Assembly (NCBI RefSeq): GCF_021134715.1
Contig: NC_060026.1
Coordinates: forward strand, 620,001 to 684,000
DNA from: Daphnia pulex
Lineage: Eukaryota > Arthropoda > Branchiopoda > Diplostraca > Daphniidae
Direction: 5' to 3'
Length of the DNA: 64,000 nt
A program made the translations under genes and the position numbers. The notes below the pieces were generated by a model. That model ran no database searches, was not told where the DNA came from, and saw nothing but the letters and a program-made list of their open reading frames with translations. This document shows, piece after piece, positions 9,873 through 24,100 of this stretch (position 1 is the stretch's first letter; every line of letters begins with the position of its first letter).

Positions 9873-11173
9873 ATGAAAACAAACGAACGGCGGGTATTAA
9901 AAAAAAAGAAACTTATGTTTGAATTATTAGAAACCGTCAAACGTTTAACCGAAACCAACATGGCAGCAGGAAATTTAAAAGACCCAAATGGTATCACTCG
10001 GATTTCTTTTTTTGTTATTTAAAAGAAAACCCTTTAATAGTTGTAATTTTAAAAAATTTTTAAGAAAAACAAGCAGCGGCACTTCAACACTTTCTCGAAA
10101 CGAACATCATCATTGTCAGTTCGAAGAAGGAATTGACTGGTACGTTCATTTCAAATTAAAATTATTATTACGCTGAACGGATAATAATGATAATTCTTCG
10201 GCCATTTACCCCCAGAAATGTCGCAACGTTTGACTGCAACAAATGACGCCGTCGGATATCTGACAAAAGAGCTGCTCGGTAACATTTAAAATTATTTTAA
10301 AAAAAGGGGGGTCATTAAATCGACTCTACATTTCGTACAAATTTCAGTCACCAAGGCCAAAGTTGGAGCTTTGACTGCAGAGCTGAAAGGTTTTTAAAAA
10401 TGTCTAACTAAACTTTAGAGCAACACCTAATGAGCAATCCTTATATGCAACAGTGAATGGAGGACTAGCGTCCAGCATAGGAAGAATGCCGAATTCATGC
10501 AGAGATTTACTGCAGATAGGACACAGACAAAGCGGATTGTATTCCGTCATGGGAGCCAAACAAGTGGAAACTCTTTACTGCGACTTTACCCAGACGCCAG
10601 GAGATGAAGGTACACATTTCGTACAAGCTTTTAATTAGTTTTACTAAATCGCCCCGACTATAAACAGATTTCCAGAGGTGGGTTGGCTTCAATGACGTGA
10701 AATCAAAACCCACTTACTTCCACGTCTCGAGAGCCTTGCCGTACAACGAAACGATAACACCAATTCCATTCACACGAGCCATACTCAACCAGGGAGGGGC
10801 CATGAATAAAGAAACGGGAAAATTCACGGCTCCGGTGGCGGGTGTCTACTTTTTCTACTTCACCGGAACCGTATTTTTGCCCACGGCGACATCTTCAGCT
10901 TCTTCAACCAGACCGGATTTTACAATGTGCCTATTCAAAAACTCAAATTGCGTCGAGTGGCTGCTGGAGAGGCCAGACGAAATCAGCACAGGGAATCGAC
11001 ACGAAAGAATCGCCTTGCAATCGACCGTCAATTTGAAACAGGGCGATCAAATCTGGCTGGCCATTGGCAAGAAAAAGTCGCCAGGAGGTTACCTGGTCGG
11101 CGACGCTCTAACAAACTTCAAAGGTTTTCTAATCCAAGAAGACATTTCGCAGTCGCTACACGTCGTACCCTAA
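9873..11173 (+). CDS. C1q-domain protein, array copy 2
   Basis: Exons 9873-9990 (or from ATG 9915), 10074-10139, 10216-10278, 10348-10389, 10421-10609 and 10668-11173; all introns are phase 1 with GT-AG ends. The product is about 313-327 residues: an N-terminal helical region spread over four small exons, a fibrinogen-like segment (GRMPNSC to LYCDF), then C1q. Unlike the related gene at 54463-55741, exon 1 encodes a basic stretch (KTNERRVLKKKK) and no signal peptide. Either a signal exon further upstream is missed, or the 5' end was lost and the product is not secreted. An out-of-frame short ORF starts upstream near 9813. Confidence 0.8.
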
Positions 11174-14100
11174 TTTCGATTACCTATCGCTTATATAAAG
11201 AAGAAAAATACACTTTTACCTGTCGTTATCAAAGATTGAAGCTGAAATTGTCCATTTAGGTCCTCCGCATGTCCAGGAGAAGAAAGTGAATCAACTGCAA
11301 TGAAAAATGAAAAAAAAAATTAAAATCAAGAACGAAAGCTGCAAATATCAATAATAGCTTGTCAATTTTAAAATGGCTTAAATCAAAGGTTTTTTTAATT
11401 TTTTGATTCAAGAAAACATTTCCCAGTCGCGCCCGGCCAAAGTCCCGTAAAATCGGTTAAAATTCCCACAGATCAAATAAATAATACAAAGCTTTAACGT
11501 GTTGCTATTAGGCTGTACAATAAACTTAAATTGACTTTCAAGTACAAAAGTTAAACAAGACACGATTGAAATCGACTCTAGTCAGAGTCGTCAATTTTTT
11601 GAAGCACAACAATAACTCTTGTTACTCGAATCGAGTAGTTATTTTCTTGATGATTGTTAATACATTTTAAAAAATGAAATTCGTGGGCAAATATGAAACA
11701 TTTGAAAAAAAAAAAGTAATGTTCAATCCAGTGTGGCAGTTGCTGTGGGTTCTTGCTTAAGGAAATGATATTACTCTATGCAAATTGGATCTCAATGTGG
11801 CACTCCCTGTCATTTTCAGGAAAACCCGATTAGTGGGGTGGATGACAGACAGCAGAAGTCGTTCCACCCACCCAACCCAAATTTTGCTACAGAAATTTGA
11901 GTGGTGACTGTGGTGAGTTAAGAAAAAACTCTAACAAAAACTCTAACAAATGTTTCACGATAGAGGAGAAACAACTTCAGCCATGTTTTTCTATGAAATG
12001 TTCTTTCACCTCCATATGGCATATGTTCATAACACAGCCCATGTTTGCTCACATGGGCCTCCTGATTAAAGCAAACTGTAGTTTTACAAATGTTCATCTA
12101 AGTATAATAAAAGATTTTTCAAATTTAAAATACATCGTTTTTGTGAAGACTGGAGCTGGAAAGGAATTTTTACTTCTTCATTTTACGTGAAAGCTTGGTG
12201 TGTACCGTGCACTGTGTTGATGTGTCAACGTGAAAAACTGTTGAAAGAAAATGGCCGCTGGTAAGCCAACACAAGGTTTAATGAATCAAACCTAGATGGC
12301 ATGAAATGATAAAAAATTCAAAACAAACGTTTTTTTTTAGTTTCCAAACCGCGCGAAACTAAAAGATTATGGAACAGAAATTTCAGTGATTATTATAAAC
12401 TTTAGTAAAATAATATCTGGCTGTCTAGCTTTGCGTAAAATGACACGAAAAAATCGCAACTACAGAAATGAATTTTAATTTTCACATCATCCGCTTTCTT
12501 CTTGTTGATGAACCGTTAACCTTGCACAATTCACACCACCGTCCCCATAAAAACCAGCTCGATAAGAACGATTGGATGATATGGTGCAATGTTTCCTGGG
12601 CCGCAAATTTATTCTGGCTGAATAAACTCGTTGCAATTCCTGCAGATTTCCCCACAAGTAGGTTCCAATTGTGATGTAAATCTGTTTAACGATATTATTC
12701 AACAAAATGTCGATGTAAAAGGTTGTTGATCTCTGTCTAGTCGCTTTAACTGTTTGCTACCTCATCGCACAGGTAGTATGGCTGTAAACTGTTTTTGTAC
12801 CGTTATCTTGCAGGGGCCCGTTGAGAAACGACCAGCGTGTAATGACGTCATGACTCTGATGGAGTTGCCAAAACACCAGTGGGCCCAGCGATGTCAATCT
12901 AGATGGAAATCAAAGATTCTTCAGAGTGGCTTACAGAGCTGCTGGTTAACAATCCGGGGAATTATTCAGAGACTAAATCCTCCAGATGAAATTTAATGCA
13001 AATTGTCTAATTCAACTCCTGAAAGGCTGCAAGCGTACCTATCATATCATTCTAACATACCCGCATTATTTCTTCAAAGGAGAGTTCTTCATCGATGGAT
13101 ATTAGCCACAGCTGTAGTTAGACACGGATGACGAATCTTGTTGCTCTGCTGGTTTTGTTTAATTCAGGCCACGTGTTTCAGAAAAACGAAAGGAAATTCT
13201 AATCCAAACGGCAGATGCTTTGCTTGGACTGAATTGATTTTGTGAAAAGGCGCCATCAATAAGGTACGAATGATTAAGGACCACTCCAAATCATCTAGAA
13301 CAGCTGCAAGAAAGAAAAGGTTAAAAGAAATCATTACTTCCTTTTGTAAGCACAGTCCATTCGCTGGACTTTGAGTTACCGAATGAAGAGAATTTTTCCT
13401 CGACGTGCGATGCGAGTCCGTCGCCCCGAGATTTGCTAGACGGAAGTTTCGCCTTGTGTTCGGTTCCGAGTTGTCGATTCCCAAAATCAGTTGGCTAATA
13501 AATTTCAATAAGTTTTATCTTTGATTGATTCTCATCGAGTCGTCAATTCCCAAGTCTTGGCAGCGTCAAAGACCAGCCCTAAATAAAGACAGAATATATG
13601 ATTTTATTAGTTTTTAAAATTGAAATAGGCCCGAAAACTATTTTTGCCCATTGAGCTCACAACTTAAACGTAGAATTGAAAAAAAAAAGACCACTGCTGT
13701 AATGACATCACAGTGATGTCACGATTGAACTGACATTGATATAATTGAACAACTGGGATGAATGGACAGAATGGGGTAATTGCCACAAGGAAATTTTTTT
13801 TTTAATCTTTTGAAAAATGCCAACAGAACTGCAACCACTTTCAATTTTCATGCCGAGCGGGATAAATAAAAAAAATTATGAATTAATGATTTAAAAAAAA
13901 CAATTGAGTGTCATTGAATTCACAGAATTGAAAACTAAAATTAAGGTGGGATCCCTCAACATGAAATAATAATATTTAAAAAAAAAGACGAGATGTTGCA
14001 TGAATTGATTTGAAAGTCACAAATCTTGACATGAATAAATACTTGTGCGAGGTAAATTACTTTCAATGATGTCGGATTGATGTACAATGCTTATTACATG

Positions 14101-14744
14101 TTTCGAATGAAGAGATTTAACAACATCCTTCCTATTCGCACAATTTTGCCATCAGACAGAATTGCACGTCCATAAGCGCTGAAAAATAAAAAAATTATAA
14201 AAAAAGACAATTTTTTAACATTAATAGCAAGGAGAGAAACGATCTGGTGGTAACTTGACTAGCACAATAGTTGAGCATCGCTGTGAGTGTTGTTACCGAA
14301 TATCGAATATCGAAGCCCCAGGATTCACCATGCACCCCCCGATGCATGACTACCGGCTATCTCGCGGATCTGAATCTAGCATGAATATTCTCCCATAAGC
14401 ACATGTAATTCAAGAGGTTATCTTCGTGCACAAAGACAACATTTGGGTAAAGACCGACGAGCCCGACCGACCCCGTTCCCCGATGTGAAAATGGTCATCG
14501 TCTATTCATTTAAACTAGATGCGATGGGTGGCCTCATAACGACACCCATTCAACACGACACTCAACTACCCAATCAAGCGGAACTAATGAAGGAAATGCT
14601 GGTAAGTAAAGGCCCTTGGCTCAGATCAGACCGCATCACCAATTGCCTCTAATTCACCTCTCATTCTACATTTCCATCGTCCTCTGCGCTGAGGAATATT
14701 GGACCGAGCCCAATATCGACCGACGGTCCCTCAGCTACTCACCA

Positions 14745-14922
14745 GAGTTCCCTCTCCAGCACGGGGTTAGATAATCCTGCATGTGACGCCACAGTGGCGC
14801 CAGAGCGGGTATATGAGCAACCAACAATGCTCTCCAGGGGGTTTGAACCCCTGGTCTCAAGGTGTACCTCTCTTCCTCCTCTTCCTAATCGACACCTTAT
14901 CCCATTCACCCACTCTCCCCTA
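14745..14922 (-). mobile_element. tRNA-derived SINE, array copy 2
   Basis: Same element as at 4720-4897, duplicated with the unit, not an independent insertion. A-box and B-box sequences are unchanged. Confidence 0.55.
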
Positions 14923-15307
14923 GATGTTATTGACAAAGAAAATGGTTTTAATTTCAGTGGATGATCACCAGACATTGAATCTGGTGTAAATCGATCCTAG
15001 TAAAATTTTAATACACGTCGTGAAAAAAATGGCCATGATTTAATTGATTTATTGATTATGATGCAACTTCGTCGGCGATTTTCTTGGAACAAGCTACGAG
15101 GATCGCGTTTAAAACATGTAGTAGAGCGAGAAGGTTTAGGGGGAAATTTGGATATCAAGATGCGTTTTCGGGTTTGCGTAGATATCGACATAAATAATTT
15201 AATTTAATTGTCCCTATGCTAGTGAATTAAAAGACGATGGAACGACAACCAATGAGAGACAAGTTGCCCTGAACCTCTATTTTATTATGAGCTTTGTTTT
15301 GATTACT

Positions 15308-15853
15308 CTTTTAGCTACAACTCTACAAGTTCTACGTGGCGGCCGAGAATGCCCTTTATCCCGATTATACTTCACAGTATTTCTATTGTATTTTGTTAAA
15401 TTCTAATTATATAATTATTTATGGAAGATCTTTGAAATAATTTAGGGGAAATTCTACCATGGGAACATTTCATATTTGCATGGAAAATTCTACTGCCATG
15501 GCCGCCGACATTGTGCCCATCGTCTACGGAGGTACCGATTACTCGCCCTCTTCTTACATTGACGAGGGAGATTTCAAATCGCCAAAAGCCTGCAATACTC
15601 AATACTGCTGCTGGATGTGAACGAAGGCCTCTATTTCAAATATTTCTACTGAAAAAAAAAAAAAAAAAAAAAGATTTCAAAGTGGTGAACAGGCTGGTGG
15701 TGTGAACTTTGCGAGACATGTAACGATCCTCAACAGAAACCCAAAGTCTACGCGGATATGACGGACTGGTGGTATCATAAAAATGTTGTTACCCGTCTCT
15801 CTGGATTGGATTGCCTTGACAGTTTACTGCAAAAAAAGTTGACAACGTCCTGA
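15308..15853 (+). pseudogene. Broken alpha-1,3-fucosyltransferase copy (array copy 2)
   Basis: Carries the same broken frame pattern as the copy at 5303-5848, so the damage predates the duplication. Just upstream, about 15150-15230 differs at many positions from copy 1. Confidence 0.85.
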
Positions 15854-17209
15854 ATCTAACGTGTGTTGACAATGTTTGCTACTACCATGAAAAATAAGGT
15901 GTTCGATGGAAAAGTAAACGGTGAGCCTTCGAGGAGGTGCCGTGGTGGCTCCTCTTGGTCGATTTAATTAAAATATTTTTGGATTTCATAGTGAGTAAAA
16001 AAAACGGTCCTGTGTTACTGGCGTTCTACAAACGAGTGATATAAAAAAAAAACCTCAGTGAGTAGCCTTAACAAGAATGTCAAGAGGAAACAGTCCCATA
16101 GTTGACCGACTAGCTCAGGAATAGTCGTACTCTGCGCTGTGTATATAAGCCTAAAGTTTCATAATCAACGCCGCCAAAAATAGTCAAAAAAGGAAGAGAG
16201 ATAAATTTGTACTACCTTTAAGCCTGGGACAATACAGCCAGGCATCCATCCGCTGAAAAATTGACCAGACACCAGGCGGGATAGAGGAAAAAGGGAGTCC
16301 TCATGTGTTGTGTACACCCACTACAGGGGTACACGAGAACATTTTATGAAACTGGGAGAAGATATCAGCAACTCAAGCAACATTGGTAGTTTCTCCAATA
16401 CAAGAGGATGCTGTTAACCTAAATTAAAAATCAAGAAATGGTTACAAAGACAAATATACATTTACAATCAAGTAGGAAAATTTACGAGAGTGGTACAGTG
16501 TAACAGTGGTAACTGGTAAACAAAAGGTGAATTGAAGCTTGAAGGTTTCCATGTTATATTCACTGAATTGGTGCAAGTAATGCATCATTCTGAAATGTAC
16601 CAGGTCCCAGGAATAAGAGTAATGAAAATTATTACCCGAACAATGAGATTCCTGCCGCCAGGTTAACACCAGCACAACAAATTCTTGCATCTCATTGTTG
16701 TGATGGCTGGCTCTGGCCTTAAATTTGCACAAAGGAAAAAGGTTACGTAATGCAAACAAACAACCATGCATCAACAGGGCTGCAATAACAGGACTTACGT
16801 GATTAATGCTAGGCCTATTTTAGTCGGGAACTTGATTTTGATTTCTCAGAATTTAGAAAAGGGTTTCAAGATTCCACAATCATTCTATATGCATTCTTGA
16901 TTTTATTTGCCTGCTGTAAACAACATGGAGCACGTATCAAATAATAACTATTTTAAGAGAATAATCTATAATGAGACACATTTTTCGTGCAGCCATCGCC
17001 AGCCACGTTTGAAACCTGAGCAGACGACGCCATTTGGCAATCAGCTATGGTTAAGATATCGATATAGTTGAAACAATTTTAAAAAATCGAAAATCAAAAA
17101 ATCAAATCAAATATAGAAAAGGATTATACTCGTTTATTTAGAAAAACAAAATTTAAAAACACGTAAGAAAATAAATCAGTTGCAAAACATTTGATGAAAA
17201 AGACCAAAG

Positions 17210-17259
17210 TTAAACCCTCAATAGTTTGCTGTTGTACCAAGCGATTTCATAATCGACTG
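17210..17259 (-). pseudogene. C-terminal tail of METTL24-like methyltransferase (copy 2)
   Basis: Identical to 7205-7254 and again cut at the unit junction; the full gene survives only after the third unit. Confidence 0.9.
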
Positions 17260-17993
17260 GTACAACTCGTGATTGTTGTTAACTACGGCGCAACAAGTGG
17301 GTCTCGCAATGGGCGCCTTCGTAATAATCGTTGGGGCACTGGCAATGGACTTGGCCGTCGCCGGTGCAGACCCCAAGATTCTGGCAAGGGCAGCGCAAAA
17401 GGAGACGGTTGAGGTCGTTCCTCAGTCACGTTCCACGACAGTTCTTCACCAGATTGAATCAGGATCGTGCTGTCGGGGCAGGTGAAAGGATATCCGCCCG
17501 GAATAAGGACACAGAAGGGAGTGCATGGGCTGTTGAGGCAAGGATTGCTCACCGTCGTACTATTGTATCGATATTCCCTGAAAATTGTTTGAAATGAACA
17601 AATTTAAAACATGAACAATCAGCTGGATCGAATCCGGAATGGATAAATTCCTACCTTTTACGGTACTGGGCGTGGCAATGTCTTTGACGAGTAAGACCAT
17701 AACACCACGGCCAAACTTTTCTTGTCGCCCGAGTTCTCCTTTGCTGGTTGATATCCACAAGGGCGTGCTCAAAACTTTACCGTTTCTTACCTGAAAGAAA
17801 TCAAAGGTGAAAAATCAATAATCACAAATTGAAATTTTAACTAAAAGCTATAGAAAAAGCTATAATAAAAAAAGCATCATTGCCATCAATCCAAGCCATT
17901 TCGATTGGCCGACTAGATCCGGCTTAAACTGTCCAACACAGTTCGCCCAAAATGGGATTGACGACGATCAAAGTGGATGATTCAATAAAGAGA
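17260..17993 (-). pseudogene. LRP gene fragment (copy 2)
   Basis: Same relic as 7255-7990, with one 7-bp length difference at its upstream end. The in-frame stop in the propeller segment is shared. Confidence 0.75.
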
Positions 17994-18589
17994 GACATAC
18001 TGATACAATAATAAAACCTCAATCAAATCACTTCAAAGTTGACGCAAAAATATTGACAACTGGAATACACAATTTTTTCTTGTTCCCATACTCACAGTTA
18101 CACACGTCTGTTCCTTAACATGTGTCGCGAATTATACATTTGATTTAATCCGAGTCTGATTAAATGGGAAATGTATAAACGGTTAAACACCTGTGAGGCA
18201 TAGTGCGTGACTTGACGATTGAGTAGTCTGCTAGTCTGGTCACGTGACGCCCACCAGAGATCCGATCGAAAAAGACTCGTTTAATTGAGTTTATTAATTG
18301 TTATACTAATTTTTTGAAATAAATTTGAATTGAAGAATGTGTGGGTAATTGTTTTGAACAAGATTACCCCACTTTGAAGGGTTTTCGGCCAACGGTTTTC
18401 TTTAGAAAAGGAATTGAGTGGACGATGAGGCACTTGCAAAGGTACAGGAAACGCATGCGTTTGAATATAAAGGCAAGCCAAACACCACAAAATGTATTGC
18501 GATCTTCAAATTGTGATTATCAAAGAAAACAGTCTTTCTGCAGCATCTTCCAGTAGTAATCTCTATTCTCTACTCAGAATAAATTGAAA

Positions 18590-19633
18590 ATGGTTAACTT
18601 TCGAAATCAACAACACCGTCACCGGCCAGTTCAGCATGGTAGACCCCCTGCTCACAACATTCCGCCGTATAGAGCGCCAGTATTGGCCCCCGTTGTCAAC
18701 CGCCAGCCGGCACCTCGACAAAGACAGGATCCGCCGTATTATGACCAACCGGAAGAGGTTGAGAAGAGAATTCGACAAGAGTCGGGCGCCGCGAGTTATT
18801 GTCTTACTTATTTGATCGGCCCGGAAGTAAACGATACTTTGGTATCAAAAGGAAAGATTTCGCGCTTCAGAAACTACGACTTACAAGATCATTTGGAAAT
18901 ACTAGCGAGAGAAAGTAAAGTCAATGCATCTTTTCTCCCCAGTCGACTATCTCAGAGTCTAGTTAAGAGAGTTACGCGAACGAGAAATAACGTCTACCAT
19001 AACAACTGGACTGCTATTCAACGTGACAGTACAGTTCTGTTCGCACCATTGATCGAACTGGCAGATTGCCTCGGCAAGCCCAAAGTGGCAAATGACATTC
19101 AAGAAATACTCAATAGTATCAACGCGGGCGACAGCACCGGAGGAGTAAGTTTTGTACCTTTCAACTTTCCAGCCAGCGGATACGACCAATTGGCGGCCTT
19201 TGGACTACATCAGATAATCGAGGCTCTGATGAATAAATATGTGGCCAAAAAAGGTATTTGGCAAAATCTCAAAGCCAGAAAACCCGTTGGTTCCCCACCG
19301 CCGTCACTAGACATTTATTACAACATCAAAGACATAACGGCCGACGTTGTAAACGACCCTGACTATCTAGGAATTGGCGGAAATAACCGTAACGATCGCC
19401 TCGTTCTAACGTCAGTTAAAGAATTACGGCTTGATCTAGCGCATGGACGTTACGAGAACACGTACAACGGATTTGAAAATAAACTGGCCAAAGTGATCGA
19501 GCTGCTGCCCCTGCTAGGAGCCCCGGAAGCGGCAATAGAAGTCGGACTCATTCGAGATATCTTGGTTCAGCTGAAGAGAACCGGAAAGCAAGTACGTCCG
19601 AGCCTGTTTCCGACTCTATTTAAAACGTGCTAA
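18590..19633 (+). CDS. Protein with two HEPN-type Rx4H motifs, array copy 2
   Basis: The protein is the same as that of the 8592-9635 gene, with ATG at 18590 and no difference noticed over 347 residues. With upstream and downstream flanks also conserved, both copies could be expressed. The third unit ends before a further HEPN copy, so the right edge of the array has C1q without a following HEPN gene. Confidence 0.7.
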   Translation: MVNFRNQQHRHRPVQHGRPPAHNIPPYRAPVLAPVVNRQPAPRQRQDPPYYDQPEEVEKRIRQESGAASYCLTYLIGPEVNDTLVSKGKISRFRNYDLQDHLEILARESKVNASFLPSRLSQSLVKRVTRTRNNVYHNNWTAIQRDSTVLFAPLIELADCLGKPKVANDIQEILNSINAGDSTGGVSFVPFNFPASGYDQLAAFGLHQIIEALMNKYVAKKGIWQNLKARKPVGSPPPSLDIYYNIKDITADVVNDPDYLGIGGNNRNDRLVLTSVKELRLDLAHGRYENTYNGFENKLAKVIELLPLLGAPEAAIEVGLIRDILVQLKRTGKQVRPSLFPTLFKTC

Positions 19634-19882
19634 TATGGATAATTGCATTTTCTTTAGCCTGCAGGTGGATTCTTTTGGCCCGGGACGATCTGACCAGGTC
19701 TGATGCTTGATGATGGTTATAAATCGAGCTCAGACCATCGGTAACTAACCTCCCCCGCCAAACCTGAATCTTTCTCTCGGTAGGCTTTTTTTTTCTCCAA
19801 TCGTCATATTGAATGACTTGTACATACTGTAAAATAAAATTTCATAAAATTAAAACGGAGATGAGCGGTAAAATTTTTTTTA

Positions 19883-21183
19883 ATGAAAACAAACGAACGG
19901 CGGGTATTAAAAAAAAAGAAACTTATGTTTGAATTATTAGAAACCGTCAAACGTTTAACCGAAACCAACATGGCAGCAGGAAATTTAAAAGACCCAAATG
20001 GTATCACTCGGATTTCTTTTTTTGTTATTTAAAAGAAAACCCTTTAATAGTTGTAATTTAAAAAAATTTTTAAGAAAAACAAGCAGCGGCACTTCAACAC
20101 TTTCTCGAAACGAACATCATCATTGTCAGTTCGAAGAAGGAATTGACTGGTACGTTCATTTCAAATTAAAATTATTATTACGCTGAACGGATAATAATGA
20201 TAATTCTTCGGCCATTTACCCCCAGAAATGTCGCAACGTTTGACTGCAACAAATGACGCCGTCGGATATCTGACAAAAGAGCTGCTCGGTAACATTTAAA
20301 ATTATTTTAAAAAAAGGGGGGTCATTAAATCGACTCTACATTTCGTACAAATTTCAGTCACCAAGGCCAAAGTTGGAGCTTTGACTGCAGAGCTGAAAGG
20401 TTTTTAAAAATGTCTAACTAAACTTTAGAGCAACACCTAATGAGCAATCCTTATATGCAACAGTGAATGGAGGACTAGCGTCCAGCATAGGAAGAATGCC
20501 GAATTCATGCAGAGATTTACTGCAGATAGGACACAGACAAAGCGGATTGTATTCCGTCATGGGAGCCAAACAAGTGGAAACTCTTTACTGCGACTTTACC
20601 CAGACGCCAGGAGATGAAGGTACACATTTCGTACAAGCTTTTAATTAGTTTTACTAAATCGCCCCGACTATAAACAGATTTCCAGAGGTGGGTTGGCTTC
20701 AATGACGTGAAATCAAAACCCACTTACTTCCACGTCTCGAGAGCCTTGCCGTACAACGAAACGATAACACCAATTCCATTCACACGAGCCATACTCAACC
20801 AGGGAGGGGCCATGAATAAAGAAACGGGAAAATTCACGGCTCCGGTGGCGGGTGTCTACTTTTTCTACTTCACCGGAACCGTATTTTTGCCCACGGCGAC
20901 ATCTTCAGCTTCTTCAACCAGACCGGATTTTACAATGTGCCTATTCAAAAACTCAAATTGCGTCGAGTGGCTGCTGGAGAGGCCAGACGAAATCAGCACA
21001 GGGAATCGACACGAAAGAATCGCCTTGCAATCGACCGTCAATTTGAAACAGGGCGATCAAATCTGGCTGGCCATTGGCAAGAAAAAGTCGCCAGGAGGTT
21101 ACCTGGTCGGCGACGCTCTAACAAACTTCAAAGGTTTTCTAATCCAAGAAGACATTTCGCAGTCGCTACACGTCGTACCCTAA
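19883..21183 (+). CDS. C1q-domain protein, array copy 3
   Basis: Exons 19883-20000 (or from ATG 19925), 20084-20149, 20226-20288, 20358-20399, 20431-20619 and 20678-21183. The coding sequence matches copy 2. A 12-bp insertion at about 19858 in the 5' region is the main difference. The gene follows the second HEPN gene on the same strand. Confidence 0.8.
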
Positions 21184-24100
21184 TTTCGATTACCTATCGC
21201 TTATATAAAGAAGAAAAATACACTTTTACCTGTCGTTATCAAAGATTGAAGCTGAAATTGTCCATTTAGGTCCTCCGCATGTCCAGGAGAAGAAAGTGAA
21301 TCAACTGCAATGAAAAATGAAAAAAAAAATTAAAATCAAGAACGAAAGCTGCAAATATCAATAATAGCTTGTCAATTTTAAAATGGCTTAAATCAAAGGT
21401 TTTTTTAATTTTTTGATTCAAGAAAACATTTCCCAGTCGCGCCCGGCCAAAGTCCCGTAAAATCGGTTAAAATTCCCACAGATCAAATAAATAATACAAA
21501 GCTTTAACGTGTTGCTATTAGGCTGTACAATAAACTTAAATTGACTTTCAAGTACAAAAGTTAAACAAGACACGATTGAAATCGACTCTAGTCAGAGTCG
21601 TCAATTTTTTGAAGCACAACAATAACTCTTGTTACTCGAATCGAGTAGTTATTTTCTTGATGATTGTTAATACATTTTAAAAAATGAAATTCGTGGGCAA
21701 ATATGAAACATTTGAAAAAAAAAAAGTAATGTTCAATCCAGTGTGGCAGTTGCTGTGGGTTCTTGCTTAAGGAAATGATATTACTCTATGCAAATTGGAT
21801 CTCAATGTGGCACTCCCTGTCATTTTCAGGAAAACCCGATTAGTGGGGTGGATGACAGACAGCAGAAGTCGTTCCACCCACCCAACCCAAATTTTGCTAC
21901 AGAAATTTGAGTGGTGACTGTGGTGAGTTAAGAAAAAACTCTAACAAAAACTCTAACAAATGTTTCACGATAGAGGAGAAACAACTTCAGCCATGTTTTT
22001 CTATGAAATGTTCTTTCACCTCCATATGGCATATGTTCATAACACAGCCCATGTTTGCTCACATGGGCCTCCTGATTAAAGCAAACTGTAGTTTTACAAA
22101 TGTTCATCTAAGTATAATAAAAGATTTTTCAAATTTAAAATACATCGTTTTTGTGAAGACTGGAGCTGGAAAGGAATTTTTACTTCTTCATTTTACGTGA
22201 AAGCTTGGTGTGTACCGTGCACTGTGTTGATGTGTCAACGTGAAAAACTGTTGAAAGAAAATGGCCGCTGGTAAGCCAACACAAGGTTTAATGAATCAAA
22301 CCTAGATGGCATGAAATGATAAAAAATTCAAAACAAACGTTTTTTTTTAGTTTCCAAACCGCGCGAAACTAAAAGATTATGGAACAGAAATTTCAGTGAT
22401 TATTATAAACTTTAGTAAAATAATATCTGGCTGTCTAGCTTTGCGTAAAATGACACGAAAAAATCGCAACTACAGAAATGAATTTTAATTTTCACATCAT
22501 CCGCTTTCTTCTTGTTGATGAACCGTTAACCTTGCACAATTCACACCACCGTCCCCATAAAAACCAGCTCGATAAGAACGATTGGATGATATGGTGCAAT
22601 GTTTCCTGGGCCGCAAATTTATTCTGGCTGAATAAACTCGTTGCAATTCCTGCAGATTTCCCCACAAGTAGGTTCCAATTGTGATGTAAATCTGTTTAAC
22701 GATATTATTCAACAAAATGTCGATGTAAAAGGTTGTTGATCTCTGTCTAGTCGCTTTAACTGTTTGCTACCTCATCGCACAGGTAGTATGGCTGTAAACT
22801 GTTTTTGTACCGTTATCTTGCAGGGGCCCGTTGAGAAACGACCAGCGTGTAATGACGTCATGACTCTGATGGAGTTGCCAAAACACCAGTGGGCCCAGCG
22901 ATGTCAATCTAGATGGAAATCAAAGATTCTTCAGAGTGGCTTACAGAGCTGCTGGTTAACAATCCGGGGAATTATTCAGAGACTAAATCCTCCAGATGAA
23001 ATTTAATGCAAATTGTCTAATTCAACTCCTGAAAGGCTGCAAGCGTACCTATCATATCATTCTAACATACCCGCATTATTTCTTCAAAGGAGAGTTCTTC
23101 ATCGATGGATATTAGCCACAGCTGTAGTTAGACACGGATGACGAATCTTGTTGCTCTGCTGGTTTTGTTTAATTCAGGCCACGTGTTTCAGAAAAACGAA
23201 AGGAAATTCTAATCCAAACGGCAGATGCTTTGCTTGGACTGAATTGATTTTGTGAAAAGGCGCCATCAATAAGGTACGAATGATTAAGGACCACTCCAAA
23301 TCATCTAGAACAGCTGCAAGAAAGAAAAGGTTAAAAGAAATCATTACTTCCTTTTGTAAGCACAGTCCATTCGCTGGACTTTGAGTTACCGAATGAAGAG
23401 AATTTTTCCTCGACGTGCGATGCGAGTCCGTCGCCCCGAGATTTGCTAGACGGAAGTTTCGCCTTGTGTTCGGTTCCGAGTTGTCGATTCCCAAAATCAG
23501 TTGGCTAATAAATTTCAATAAGTTTTATCTTTGATTGATTCTCATCGAGTCGTCAATTCCCAAGTCTTGGCAGCGTCAAAGACCAGCCCTAAATAAAGAC
23601 AGAATATATGATTTTATTAGTTTTTAAAATTGAAATAGGCCCGAAAACTATTTTTGCCCATTGAGCTCACAACTTAAACGTAGAATTGAAAAAAAAAAGA
23701 CCACTGCTGTAATGACATCACAGTGATGTCACGATTGAACTGACATTGATATAATTGAACAACTGGGATGAATGGACAGAATGGGGTAATTGCCACAAGG
23801 AAATTTTTTTTTTAATCTTTTGAAAAATGCCAACAGAACTGCAACCACTTTCAATTTTCATGCCGAGCGGGATAAATAAAAAAAATTATGAATTAATGAT
23901 TTAAAAAAAACAATTGAGTGTCATTGAATTCACAGAATTGAAAACTAAAATTAAGGTGGGATCCCTCAACATGAAATAATAATATTTAAAAAAAAAGACG
24001 AGATGTTGCATGAATTGATTTGAAAGTCACAAATCTTGACATGAATAAATACTTGTGCGAGGTAAATTACTTTCAATGATGTCGGATTGATGTACAATGC

